From assembly GCF_014656055.1 (NCBI RefSeq), contig NZ_BNBR01000001.1, positions 1,364,001 through 1,428,000 of the forward strand: a stretch of DNA of 64,000 nucleotides, written 5' to 3'. Shown here piece after piece: positions 34,485 through 42,683 of the stretch (the stretch's first letter is position 1; each line of letters opens with the position of its first letter). Below the pieces are notes generated by a model. The model had not been told where the DNA came from. It worked only from the letters and a program-made list of their open reading frames with translations, and ran no database searches. The DNA is from Streptomyces griseosporeus (GTDB lineage: Bacteria > Actinomycetota > Actinomycetes > Streptomycetales > Streptomycetaceae). A program made the position numbers and the translations under genes.

Positions 34485-35146
34485 TCACCGCCTCCCTTCG
34501 CGCTCCGGCCGGAGGGAGCGGACTTCGCCGCCTTCTTCCCGGCCGAGGCGGTCTTCCGGGCCGCTCCGGCGGCCGGTGCCTTCTTGGCGGCCTTCTTCGC
34601 GGGGGCCGTCGCGGACGTCTTCTTCGCCGCGGTCTTCTTGGCCGGTGCCTTCTTCGCCGGAGCCTTGCGCGCCGAGGACCCGCCCTCGGACTCGTCCTCC
34701 CGCGCCGACCCCTTCCGCGACCCGGCCTCCTGCTCCTCCGGCTCGTCGTCGGCGGCCTCGTCCCGCTCCTCGCGGGAGTCGTCCTCGGCCTCGGTGTCGT
34801 CCTCGTCGTCCTGCCGGCCGCGGCCCGTGCCGCCCGCCAGCTGGTCGCGCACCTGGCCGGTACGCGAGTGCAGCCGGTCGGCCAGCGCGCCGATCTGCCG
34901 CTCGACGAGCGCCCCGGAGGCCGCCTTGCCGACGCCGCGCAGATCGGAGCGGAGTTCCTCGCCGATCTCCTTGAACTGAGGGTTCTCCTTCAGCTGCCGG
35001 TTCACCAGCTCCGCGACCGCGCGCGGGCTCAGGTTCATGCGTTTGCCGGCGACGAGGCTGCCGACGGCGAACGCCAGTTTCGCCTTCTTCGTACGTCCCA
35101 GGACGTACCCTGCCCCTACCGCGAGGCCCACTCCGACTCGGTTCAT
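34481..35146 (-). CDS. gvpY: GvpY-type protein with polyampholyte/basic tail
   Basis: A 221-residue protein, gvpY by position. N-terminus MNRVGVGLAVGAGYVLGRTK is a short hydrophobic segment, then a helical domain (residues 35-105), then an acidic run (about 110-145) and a Lys/Ala-rich tail with KKAPAKKTAAKK-type repeats like histone H1 tails. The ATG at 35146 overlaps the gvpG stop (ATGA) and is preferred over GTG 35158. It may tether vesicles to membrane, nucleoid or to the acidic tail of GvpZ; that is inference. Confidence 0.8.
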   Translation of the reverse strand: MNRVGVGLAVGAGYVLGRTKKAKLAFAVGSLVAGKRMNLSPRAVAELVNRQLKENPQFKEIGEELRSDLRGVGKAASGALVERQIGALADRLHSRTGQVRDQLAGGTGRGRQDDEDDTEAEDDSREERDEAADDEPEEQEAGSRKGSAREDESEGGSSARKAPAKKAPAKKTAAKKTSATAPAKKAAKKAPAAGAARKTASAGKKAAKSAPSGRSAKGGGE

Positions 35147-35406
35147 CGTGCCGTCCACTCACCTGTCCCCGCGCTCGCGCGCGTCGCCGTCTCCAGCCGT
35201 TCGAGAAGTTCGTCCTCCTGCCGGTCGAACTCCTCCTCGCTGATCTCCCCGGCCTCCAGTCGCTCCTCCAGACGGGCCAGCTCGGCGCGCACGGTGGCCG
35301 GGTCGTAGTAGATGCGCTCCGCTTCCTGGAGCACCTGTTTGATCACCCAGGCGCTGCCGCGCACCGGAGCGAACGGCAGCAGCAGCACCTCGCCGAGCAG
35401 GCCCAT
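35143..35406 (-). CDS. gvpG: Gas vesicle protein GvpG
   Basis: An 87-residue GvpG: MGLLGEVLLLPFAPVRGSAW then a long charged coiled coil (ARLEERLEAGEISEEEFDRQ). GvpG is an assembly factor essential in other hosts. It lies 3 bases after gvpF, and its stop overlaps the gvpY start. Confidence 0.93.
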   Translation of the reverse strand: MGLLGEVLLLPFAPVRGSAWVIKQVLQEAERIYYDPATVRAELARLEERLEAGEISEEEFDRQEDELLERLETATRASAGTGEWTAR

Positions 35407-35409
35407 GGC

Positions 35410-36183
35410 TCATCCCGCCTCTGTGTCCGCGTCGCCGGCCGCGGTGGCCGCGTGCTCGGCCGGACCCGGGTCGACGAAGCTGTACGGCGGCAGGGGTCCG
35501 TTGACGCGGATCTCCAGCTGCGGCAGCTCCTCGCGGGCCCGGTCGACGGCCTCCAGGAAGCGCGCCGCGGCGTCCCTCTCGACGAGGAACGACACGTTGG
35601 CCAGCCAGCCGGTGGACTCGGGCCCCGCGTTGACCGCCTCGGCGGCGGGCTCCAGGAGCTGCTGGAGGACGCTGCCGTCCTCGGCCTCCTTGGCCTTCAC
35701 CGCGGCGGCGACCATCTCGCCGAGCCGCAGCTTGTCCTCGTAACTTCCGCCGCCGGCCTTGCGATTGGCCTCTGCGACCGCCCTGACCTCGCTGTTCTCG
35801 GCCATCACGCGATGCAGGACGGCCTCCTCGACGTGGCTGGCCTTGACGTTGTACTCGACGCGGCCGTCCAGCGCCTGCAGCCGTTCCCGGTAGTGGTCGG
35901 CGCGCTCGGCGAGGACGTCGGCGACGGTCTCGTCGTCGGGGGCGATGCTGCCGAACCGCATGGGCAGCACGCAGCCGGCCGCGCCCGCCTCACCGAGGAC
36001 CGTCTGGTGGGCGAGCAGGTCGCGCCGCTTGGGGCGCAGCCCCTCGGGGGCGTCGCTGACGATGGCCGCGAGCTCGCCCGCCCGCACCACGCGCACCGGC
36101 AGGGGCGGTTCGCCCACGCCGGTCAGCCCGTCGGGCAGAGCCAGGTCGGAACCCGCGGTGATGCCGTAGACGTAGGTGCTCAC
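35410..36183 (-). CDS. gvpF: Gas vesicle protein GvpF (GvpF/L family)
   Basis: A 257-residue GvpF/L family member: YVYGITAGSD, LPMRFGSIAPDDETV, LDGRVEYNVKASHVEEAVLH, and NGPLPPYSFVDPG, the family's hallmark C-terminal motif. Binds GvpA as an assembly chaperone. GTG 36183 overlaps the gvpA stop (GTGA). Confidence 0.94.
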   Translation of the reverse strand: MSTYVYGITAGSDLALPDGLTGVGEPPLPVRVVRAGELAAIVSDAPEGLRPKRRDLLAHQTVLGEAGAAGCVLPMRFGSIAPDDETVADVLAERADHYRERLQALDGRVEYNVKASHVEEAVLHRVMAENSEVRAVAEANRKAGGGSYEDKLRLGEMVAAAVKAKEAEDGSVLQQLLEPAAEAVNAGPESTGWLANVSFLVERDAAARFLEAVDRAREELPQLEIRVNGPLPPYSFVDPGPAEHAATAAGDADTEAG

Positions 36184-36611
36184 TCCTCTTCCTCCCGCTT
36201 CCTGCGCGCGGCGGTGGTCTTGCGGGGACGCGGCCGCTCCTCTGCCTCGCCGCCCTCCTCACGCGCCTGCTTGAAGGCGTCGGAGATGGTCTGGGCGGCT
36301 CCCGAGAGGGCGCCCTTGGACTTGCCGCGCGCACCCGACTCGGTGATCTCTCCGACCATGTCGGGCAGGCCGGGGCTCTTGCGCGGACCGGCCTCCAGGT
36401 CGAGGCGGTTGCACGCCTCGGCGAAGCGCAGATACGTGTCCACGCTGGCCACCACGACCCGTACGTCGATCTTCAGGATCTCGATGCCGACGAGGGACAC
36501 CCGCACGAATGCGTCGATGACGAGCCCCCTGTCGAGGACGAGCTCGAGAACGTCGTAGAGGCCACTGCTGCCTCCCCCGCCGCCGGACTGCTGTGCCGGG
36601 ACAACGGTCAT
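36180..36611 (-). CDS. gvpA: Gas vesicle structural protein GvpA
   Basis: A 143-residue GvpA. Core shell sequence SGLYDVLELVLDRGLVIDAF then RVSLVGIEILKIDVRVVVAS and VDTYLRFAEACNRL. It carries an atypical C-terminal extension of ~55 residues, charged (RPRPRKTTAARRKREEEE), as in other Streptomyces GvpA proteins, whereas classic GvpA is about 70 residues. ATG 36611, 80 bases after gvpO. Confidence 0.95.
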   Translation of the reverse strand: MTVVPAQQSGGGGGSSGLYDVLELVLDRGLVIDAFVRVSLVGIEILKIDVRVVVASVDTYLRFAEACNRLDLEAGPRKSPGLPDMVGEITESGARGKSKGALSGAAQTISDAFKQAREEGGEAEERPRPRKTTAARRKREEEE

Positions 36612-36691
36612 GCCGACCGTGCCTCCTTCTGTCGTGGTGGATTTCTGTCGTCGTACTCGCCGGGATCCGTGGCGAGGGCCACGGACGGCGG

Positions 36692-37045
36692 CTACTGCCT
36701 GCCGCCCCGGGCGTCGGCCCGGCCGCGTTCGTAACGGCGGACGCGGCGGTAACCGGTGAGCTGTCCCTCCGGATCGAGCTCCACCTGGTAGCTCGCCATG
36801 AGGCTCATGGTGTCGGGCACCCGGGCGAGTTCCATGACCTCGATCTCCAGGGCCCAGCCGTCCTCCGTCTGCTCGAAGGAGGACACGGACTCCGCCTGCA
36901 TTCCGGTGAGTTCCGCGAGTTGCGCCCGCGCGTTGCGGAGCACCTCCATGGGGCGCAGCCGCTCGCCGGCCGGCTCCCGCTCCTCCGTTTCGTCCGATGA
37001 GTTCTGTGCGTTCTGTGCGTCTCTTGTGTTCTTTGTGTTCGCCAT
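36692..37045 (-). CDS. gvpO: Gas vesicle protein GvpO
   Basis: A 117-residue GvpO: a flexible Asn/Thr/Ala-rich N-terminus (KNTRDAQNAQNSSDETEERE) and a conserved core (RNARAQLAELTGMQAESVSS, GWALEIEVMELARVPDTMSL, YQVELDPEGQLTGYRRVRRY). First gene of the operon. ATG 37045 follows an AG-rich site. The 99-base gap to the upstream ligase gene holds the TTGGCCAA palindrome (37081-37088) and presumably the operon promoter; I saw no GGGTAC-type sigma-B box here. Confidence 0.93.
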   Translation of the reverse strand: MANTKNTRDAQNAQNSSDETEEREPAGERLRPMEVLRNARAQLAELTGMQAESVSSFEQTEDGWALEIEVMELARVPDTMSLMASYQVELDPEGQLTGYRRVRRYERGRADARGGRQ

Positions 37046-37144
37046 GGCCACCTCTTCTCCTCCGTGTGGCCGCTGGTTCCTTGGCCAAACCTTGACGGGC
37101 TCGCCGATCGGGGCCGGACGGGACGGCACCGGGTGCCGGGCGGC

Positions 37145-38071
37145 TCATCCCCGCAGCGCGTCCAGCCGCCGCCGCGCCGGGCCGAGCGCCCGCCCCCGGC
37201 CGCTCACCGCGGCCCACGGGTCGGTGCGGGCGTGCTCCACGGCGTCGGCGAGGGTCCAGCGGCGGGGACCGAGGTCCGGGTCGTCCAGCTGCTCCCAGGC
37301 GATCGGTACGGCCACGGGCGCACCGGGCCTGGCCCGCACGGTGTACGGGGCGACCGCGGTCTGGGCGTAGCCGTTGCGCTGCACGTCGAGGTAGAGCCGG
37401 TCGCCGCGGTCCTTCTTGCGGGCGGCGGTGGTGAACCGGTCGGGGTGTTCGGCGACGAGCAGGTCGGCCACGTCCCGGGCGAAGTCCCGCACCTCGTCGA
37501 CCTCGTCCCGGCCGTCGAGCGGCACGATCACGTGCAGTCCGCGCGAGCCGGTGGTCATCAGCGCCGAGGGCAGCCGGAGCTGGTCCAGCAGGTCGCCGAG
37601 CCGGCGGGCCGCCTCGCGTACGGCCGTGAAGTCGTCGTCCGCGGGGTCGAGGTCGAAGACCAGCCGGTCGGGGCGGGTGGGGCTGCCGGTGCGGGAGAGC
37701 CAGCGGTGGAAGGTGAGGCAGGCCTGGTCGGCGAGGTAGACCAGGGTGGCGGTGTCGTCGCACACGGTGTGGCAGACGGTGCCGTCCTCCTTGGGCAGCT
37801 CGGCGCGGGTGATCCAGTCCGGGTAGTGCTCGGGGGTGTTCTTCTGCATGAAGCGCGGCCCGTCGAGGCCGTCGGGGTGCCGCTCCAGCATCAGCGGACG
37901 GCCGCGCAGGTGCGGCAGCATGAAGGGGGCGACCGACCGGTAGTAGTCGACCAGGTCGCCCTTGGTGTACTCCTTGGTGTCCGCGCCGCCGGGGAAGAGC
38001 ACCTTGTCCGGCCGGTGGACCTCGACGGTACGGCGCCCGGCCCGCACCGTGCGCGCGCCGCCATGGCTCAC
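37145..38071 (-). CDS. LigD-type DNA polymerase/primase domain protein (NHEJ)
   Basis: A 308-residue stand-alone polymerase domain of the LigD (archaeo-eukaryotic primase-like) family: VDYYRSVAPFMLPHLRGRPL, the catalytic Asp pair in FDLDPADDDFTAV, SGRGLHVIVPL-like SRGLHVIVPLDGRDEVDEVR, and RKKDRGDRLYLDVQRNGYAQT. It fills gaps and adds nucleotides at breaks in Ku-dependent end joining. GTG 38071 overlaps the transketolase stop, so it is coupled to a metabolic gene. No ku or ATP-ligase gene is in the window. Confidence 0.92.
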   Translation of the reverse strand: MSHGGARTVRAGRRTVEVHRPDKVLFPGGADTKEYTKGDLVDYYRSVAPFMLPHLRGRPLMLERHPDGLDGPRFMQKNTPEHYPDWITRAELPKEDGTVCHTVCDDTATLVYLADQACLTFHRWLSRTGSPTRPDRLVFDLDPADDDFTAVREAARRLGDLLDQLRLPSALMTTGSRGLHVIVPLDGRDEVDEVRDFARDVADLLVAEHPDRFTTAARKKDRGDRLYLDVQRNGYAQTAVAPYTVRARPGAPVAVPIAWEQLDDPDLGPRRWTLADAVEHARTDPWAAVSGRGRALGPARRRLDALRG

Positions 38072-39915
38072 GGCACGATCGCCTCCTCCACGAGGAGCTT
38101 CCCGGCGGCCGCGATCGACTCGGCGTCGATGCCGGCGGCGTGCAGCTGCTCGTCCGGGCTCGCCGAGCCGGGCATGGTGCGTACGGCGAGCCGGGCCAGC
38201 CGCGGCACCGGCCGCCCGTCGGCGAACGCCTCGGCGACCGCGTCGCCGAGGCCGCCCTCGGGGTGGTGGTCCTCGACGGTGAGCAGGCAGCCGGTCTCCT
38301 CGGCGGCCCGGTGCAGGGTGTGCGTGTCGACGGGCTTGACCGAGTACAGGTCGATCACCCGGACGTCGATCCCGTCGGCGGCCAGCGTGTCGGCGGCGGC
38401 CAGCGCCTCCGGCACGGTGATGCCGGCGGCGACGAGGGTGAGCCGGTCCCGTTCGGAGGAGCGCAGCACCTTGCTGCCGCCGACGGGGAAGTCCTCCTCG
38501 GGGCCGTAGATCACCGGGGTCTTGCCGCGCAGGGAGCGCAGGTAGCCGATGCCGTCCAGACCGGCCATGGCGGCGACCAGCCGGGCGGTCTGGTTGGCGT
38601 CGCAGGGGTGCAGCACGGTCGAGCCGTGCACCGCGCGCATCATCGCCAGGTCCTCCAGGCCCATCTGGCTGGGCCCGTCCTGCCCGATGGAGACACCGGC
38701 GTGCGAGCCGACCAGGTTGATCCGCGCCCCGCTGACCGACGCCATCCGCACGAAGTCGTAAGCGCGGGTCAGGAAGGCCGCGAAGGTGGAGGCGTACGGC
38801 ACCCAGCCGCGCGCGGCGATGCCGACGGCCGCGGCGACCAGCTGCTGCTCGGCGATGTAGCACTCGAAGTAGCGGTCGGGGTGCTCCTTGGCGAAGAACT
38901 CCGCCCGGGTGGAGTCGCTGACCTCGCCGTCGAGGGCGACGACGTCGCCGCGTCCCGAGCCGAGCGCGGCGAGCGCGCGGCCGTAGGCGTCCCGGGTGGC
39001 CACCTCGTCGCCCTTCTCCCAGGTGGGCAGGTCGACGGGGGCGGTGGACATCGACCGCAGGGCGCGCACGGCGGGCGGCTCGTGCACCTCGACGCGCAGG
39101 TTCCGCTCGCCGCCGAGCTGCGCGATCGCGTCGTCGGCCTCGGGCAGTGGCTTGCCGTGCAGGCCCTCGCGGTCCTCGACGCCCTGGACGCCCTTGCCCT
39201 TGAGGGTGCGGGCGAGGATCACGGTCGGCTGCCCGACGGTGGACAGCGCCTCCCCGTAGGCGCGGTCGATCGCGTCCACGTCGTGCCCATCGACCTCGAT
39301 CGTGTGCCAGCCGAACGCCTGGAAGCGGCGGGCGTAGGCGTCCAGGTCGTGGCCGTGGCGGGTCGGGCCGCGCTGGCCGAGCCGGTTGACGTCGACGATC
39401 GCGGTGAGGTTGTCCAGGTGCTCGTAGGCCGCGTGCTCGGCGGCCTCCCACACCGAGCCCTCCGCCAGCTCGCTGTCGCCGGTGAGGACCCACACCCGGT
39501 AGCCGGTGTGGTCGAGCCGCTTCCCGGCGAGCGCCAGGCCGACGCCGACCGGCAGGCCCTGCCCGAGGGAGCCGGTGGCCGTCTCCACCCACGGCAGGCG
39601 CCGCGGGGTGGGGTGTCCCTCCAGGCGGCTGCCCAGCTCGCGGAAGGTGAGCAGCTCCGCGTCGTCGATCGCGCCGGCCGCCTTGTACGCGGAGTACAGC
39701 AGGGGCGAGGCGTGGCCCTTGGAGAGCACGAAGCGGTCGTTGCCGGGGTGGGCGGGGCGGTCGAAGTCGTAGCGCAGGTGGTGGGCGAGCAGGACGGCCA
39801 TCAGGTCCGCGGCGGACATCGACGACGTCGGGTGCCCGGAGCCGGCGGAGGCCGCCGCGCGGACGCTGTCCACGCGCAACTGCTGCCCCAGCTCGACGAG
39901 TTCACCGGTGTTCAT
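38068..39915 (-). CDS. tkt: Transketolase
   Basis: A 615-residue TPP enzyme of the pentose phosphate pathway, transferring two-carbon units between ketoses and aldoses. Motifs: SAGSGHPTSSMSAAD, GHASPLLYSAYKAAG, the TPP/Mg motif GDSELAEGSVWEA with a downstream NRLGQ, pyrimidine-domain Glu in YIAEQQLVAAAVG, and SHAGVSIGQDGPSQM. The ~615-residue length and order match the shorter animal/actinobacterial subgroup. ATG 39915 overlaps the upstream oxidoreductase stop; the LigD-type gene follows with overlap. Confidence 0.93.
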   Translation of the reverse strand: MNTGELVELGQQLRVDSVRAAASAGSGHPTSSMSAADLMAVLLAHHLRYDFDRPAHPGNDRFVLSKGHASPLLYSAYKAAGAIDDAELLTFRELGSRLEGHPTPRRLPWVETATGSLGQGLPVGVGLALAGKRLDHTGYRVWVLTGDSELAEGSVWEAAEHAAYEHLDNLTAIVDVNRLGQRGPTRHGHDLDAYARRFQAFGWHTIEVDGHDVDAIDRAYGEALSTVGQPTVILARTLKGKGVQGVEDREGLHGKPLPEADDAIAQLGGERNLRVEVHEPPAVRALRSMSTAPVDLPTWEKGDEVATRDAYGRALAALGSGRGDVVALDGEVSDSTRAEFFAKEHPDRYFECYIAEQQLVAAAVGIAARGWVPYASTFAAFLTRAYDFVRMASVSGARINLVGSHAGVSIGQDGPSQMGLEDLAMMRAVHGSTVLHPCDANQTARLVAAMAGLDGIGYLRSLRGKTPVIYGPEEDFPVGGSKVLRSSERDRLTLVAAGITVPEALAAADTLAADGIDVRVIDLYSVKPVDTHTLHRAAEETGCLLTVEDHHPEGGLGDAVAEAFADGRPVPRLARLAVRTMPGSASPDEQLHAAGIDAESIAAAGKLLVEEAIVP

Positions 39916-40184
39916 GAGTCTCCTTCCGCGGGGTCGGGCGCGTCGGTGCGCTTGACGGGGCCGGGGGCGGGGTGCTCCTCGGGCAGTCCGCCGGGTGCGG
40001 GGCCGGGCTGGTTGCGGGCGGGTTCGCCGCCGGGCTGGTTCCTGGCCGGCTCGCCGCCCGGCTGGTTCTTCGCCGGTTCACCGCCGGGCCGGGCCCGGGC
40101 CTCCTCGGCGCCGGGCCGCGGGCGGGCCTCCGCGGGCCCGGTCTCGTTCTGCGCGGCCTTCTCGGCGGAGTCGGTCGGTCGCAT
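39912..40184 (-). CDS. Possible separate small ORF nested in the oxidoreductase tail (90 aa)
   Basis: In-frame ATG at 40184 preceded by GAAGGAG at 6-base spacing, giving a 90-residue Pro/Gly/Glu-rich protein that would contain the repeats and stop at the same TGA overlapping tkt. It could be an independent gene whose upstream neighbour lost its stop codon, or simply the tail of the fusion. Confidence 0.4.
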   Translation of the reverse strand: MRPTDSAEKAAQNETGPAEARPRPGAEEARARPGGEPAKNQPGGEPARNQPGGEPARNQPGPAPGGLPEEHPAPGPVKRTDAPDPAEGDS

Positions 40185-41543
40185 GTGCGTCTCCTTCTCC
40201 GGTTGCTGCTGCGGGGGTTCCTCGTGCTGTCTCTGCGGCCGTCCCGGCACCCGCGCCAGCTCCGGCGACGCCGATTCCAGCGGCACCGACCAGGAGCGGA
40301 CGAGCCCCAACTGGACGGCCTGGCGCGGCAGCAGGGTGTCCAGCAGCCAGTCGGCGGCGACCCGGATCCGGTTGCCCGGCATCGCCGCGAGGTGGTAGCC
40401 GCGGGTGACCGCGCCGGCCACGGGCCCGGACAGCGGCACGCCCAGCGGGTTGGCGGCGGCCTGGGCCCCGCCGAGGTCGACGACGAACCCCATGTCCTTG
40501 TGCCGGTACGGCTGCAGCTCGCCGCCGCTGAGGGAGGCGGCGACGTTGCGCCCGGCGACCGTGCCCTGCCGCCAGGCGTGCTGCGCGGTCATCGGCGTGT
40601 AGCCGCCCGGCTTGTCCAGGTCGGGTACGGCGGCCGCGTCACCGCAGGCGAAGACCTCGGGCCGGCCCGGCACCTGGAGAGAGGGCTCGACGAGCAGCCG
40701 GCCGCGTTCCATGGGCAGTCCGAGCGACGCGGCGAGCGGGTCGGGCCGTACGCCCACGCACCACACCAGGGTGCGGGTGGCGACGAACTCGCCGTCGGTG
40801 AGCAGGACCCCGTCCGGCGTGGCCTCCTTCACGGAGGTGCCCATCCGCACGTCGACGCCGCGCTCGCGCAGCACCCGGTCGGCGGTGCGCGAGAGCCGTT
40901 CGTCCAGTTCGGGCAGGACCCGGTCGGCGACGTCCAGCAGCATCCAGCGCGGCCGCACACCCTTGCGCAGGGGGTGCTTGCGTACCTGCGCGTCGGTGAA
41001 CAGCTGCCCGTGGGCGGCGACCTCGGTGCCGGTGTAGCCGGCGCCGACGACGACGAACGTGCAGCGTGCGGCGCGGCTCTCCGGGTCGTCGGCGCCGGCC
41101 GCCAGCTCCACCTGGCGGGTGACGTGGTCGCGCAGGTAGAGGGCCTCGGGCAGGCCGCGGAAGCCGTGCGCGTGCTCGGCGACGCCGGGGACGGGCAGCA
41201 GCTTGTTCACGCTGCCGGCGGCGAGGACCAGCCGGTCGTAGCCGAGGCTGCCGGGGTTCCCCTCGGGGTCGGTGTAGCGCACGGTGCGCCCGTCGAGGTC
41301 GATGCCGTCCGCCTCGCCGAGCACCAGCCGCACCTGGGGCAGGGTGCCGGAGAGGGAGATCGTGACACGGCGCGGTTCGAGGAGGCCGGCGGCGACCTGG
41401 GGCAGCAGCGGCAGGTAGAGGAAGTAGTCCGTCGGGTTGAGCACGGTGATGTCGGCCCTGCCCCGGGCGAGCCGCGCCAGGGTCCGGGCCGTGCGGTATC
41501 CGGCGAAGCCGGCACCGACGATCACGATGCGGGGTCGACTCAC
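39912..41543 (-). CDS. NAD(P)/FAD-dependent oxidoreductase (type II NADH dehydrogenase-like) with repeat tail
   Basis: A 543-residue flavoprotein. Two Rossmann sites, VIVGAGFAGYRTARTL near the N-terminus (FAD) and VVVGAGYTGTEVA (NADH), and the FAD-exit motif VFACGDAAAVPDLD, place it with NDH-2/NADH:quinone oxidoreductases, transferring electrons to membrane quinones. Family members end about 90-100 residues earlier; here a disordered tail with three 9-residue PGGEPARNQ repeats follows. GTG 41543 has GGAGG upstream. The stop overlaps the tkt start. An internal ATG at 40184 may start a separate small gene. Confidence 0.88.
   Translation of the reverse strand: MSRPRIVIVGAGFAGYRTARTLARLARGRADITVLNPTDYFLYLPLLPQVAAGLLEPRRVTISLSGTLPQVRLVLGEADGIDLDGRTVRYTDPEGNPGSLGYDRLVLAAGSVNKLLPVPGVAEHAHGFRGLPEALYLRDHVTRQVELAAGADDPESRAARCTFVVVGAGYTGTEVAAHGQLFTDAQVRKHPLRKGVRPRWMLLDVADRVLPELDERLSRTADRVLRERGVDVRMGTSVKEATPDGVLLTDGEFVATRTLVWCVGVRPDPLAASLGLPMERGRLLVEPSLQVPGRPEVFACGDAAAVPDLDKPGGYTPMTAQHAWRQGTVAGRNVAASLSGGELQPYRHKDMGFVVDLGGAQAAANPLGVPLSGPVAGAVTRGYHLAAMPGNRIRVAADWLLDTLLPRQAVQLGLVRSWSVPLESASPELARVPGRPQRQHEEPPQQQPEKETHMRPTDSAEKAAQNETGPAEARPRPGAEEARARPGGEPAKNQPGGEPARNQPGGEPARNQPGPAPGGLPEEHPAPGPVKRTDAPDPAEGDS
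40003..40083. repeat. Three 27-bp tandem repeats in the oxidoreductase tail
   Basis: Three consecutive 27-bp units starting CCGGGCTGG, CCGGGCTGG and CCCGGCTGG, each ending in TTCGCCG, CTCGCCG or TTCACCG; they encode PGGEPARNQ-type peptides on the minus strand. Confidence 0.85.
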
Positions 41544-41643
41544 GAGGTTCGCCTCCGGCGGTATGGGTCCCGTACGAGGGTTTCCGCGTTTCCCCGGCCT
41601 CCGGGGCCAAACGTCGGCCCGGGGCCCGGGGCGGGCGGTCACG

Positions 41644-41668
41644 GGTTGCCGGGGGGAGGCCCGGGTAC
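41644..41668 (+). promoter_or_regulatory. Sigma-B-type promoter of the F420 oxidoreductase
   Basis: GGTT-N15-GGGTAC, matching GNNT-N14-16-GGGTAY, 44 bases before ATG 41712 in the 168-base divergent region between this gene and the NDH-2-like gene. Confidence 0.5.
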
Positions 41669-41711
41669 CCGGCACGCGACCCGACCCCCCACGTCGTGGA
41701 GGCACCAGCCC

Positions 41712-42671
41712 ATGCCCGAGTACGGCTACTTCCTCTCGTGCGAGCAGTACGGCCCCGCGGAGCTGATCGAGCAGGCCCGGATGGCCGAGCAGGCCGGATT
41801 CACGGCGCTGTGGATCTCCGACCACTACCACCCGTGGAACGACGAGCAGGGGCAGAGCCCCTTCGTGTGGTCCGTGATCGGCGCGCTGTCGGAGGCGGTG
41901 TCGCTGCCGGTCGAGACGGCGGTGACCTGCCCGACCGTGCGGATGCACCCGGCGGTGGTGGCGCAGGCCGCGGCGACCAGCGCGGTGATGACGAACGGCC
42001 GGTTCCGCCTCGGGGTCGGCTCGGGCGAGGCGCTCAACGAGCACATCCTCGGCGACCCCTGGCCACCCACGCACGTCCGCCTGGAGATGCTGGAGGAGGC
42101 GATCCAGGTGATGCGCCGGCTGTTCACCGGCGAGGAGGTCAACCACCGCGGCCCCCATTACACGGTGGAGAACGCCCGCCTGTACACGGTGCCCGACGAG
42201 CCCGTGCCGATCGACATCTCCGGCTTCGGTCCCGCGGCGACCGCACTGGCCTCCCGGGTCGGCGACGGCTATGTCACCGTCCAGCCGGACGCGTCGATGG
42301 TGGAGCAGTTCCGCAAGGGCGGGGGCGGCGGCAAGCCGGTCAGCGGCGGCACCAAGGTCTGCTACGGCACCGACAAGGACGAGTGCGTACGGACCGTGCA
42401 CCGGCTGTGGGCCAACGAGCAGCTGCCCGGCGAACTGGGCCAGGTGCTGCCCTCGCCGAAACACTTCGAGCAGGCGCAGCAGCTGGTCACCGAGGACATG
42501 GTGCGCGAGAGCCGGGTGTGCGGCGACGACGTGGACGAGCACGTCGCGGAGCTGAAGCAGTTCGCCGACGCCGGGTTCGACCACGTGTACGTCAACCAGA
42601 TCGGCCCCGACCTGCGCGGCTTCTTCGACTTCTACCGCACGAAGGTGCTGCCGCAGCTGCAGCAGTCCTGA
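41712..42671 (+). CDS. F420-dependent LLM-class oxidoreductase (FGD-like)
   Basis: A 319-residue luciferase-like TIM-barrel protein: FLSCEQYGPAELIEQARMAE, GFTALWISDHYHPWNDEQGQ, the F420-site pattern SPFVWSVIGAL and TNGRFRLGVGSGEALNEHIL, as in glucose-6-phosphate dehydrogenase (F420) relatives (TIGR03557-like). It probably uses F420; the substrate is unknown. GGAGG precedes ATG 41712. Likely co-transcribed with the enolase-superfamily gene 12 bases downstream and expressed from a sigma-B-like promoter. Confidence 0.9.
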   Translation: MPEYGYFLSCEQYGPAELIEQARMAEQAGFTALWISDHYHPWNDEQGQSPFVWSVIGALSEAVSLPVETAVTCPTVRMHPAVVAQAAATSAVMTNGRFRLGVGSGEALNEHILGDPWPPTHVRLEMLEEAIQVMRRLFTGEEVNHRGPHYTVENARLYTVPDEPVPIDISGFGPAATALASRVGDGYVTVQPDASMVEQFRKGGGGGKPVSGGTKVCYGTDKDECVRTVHRLWANEQLPGELGQVLPSPKHFEQAQQLVTEDMVRESRVCGDDVDEHVAELKQFADAGFDHVYVNQIGPDLRGFFDFYRTKVLPQLQQS

Positions 42672-42683
42672 GGGGGCGCGCCG

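Noticed and set aside
31645..37045. A biosynthetic or defence cluster around the gas vesicle locus
   Set aside because: All ten genes match known gvp types by order and motifs; unusual tails are reported, but the cluster itself is known.
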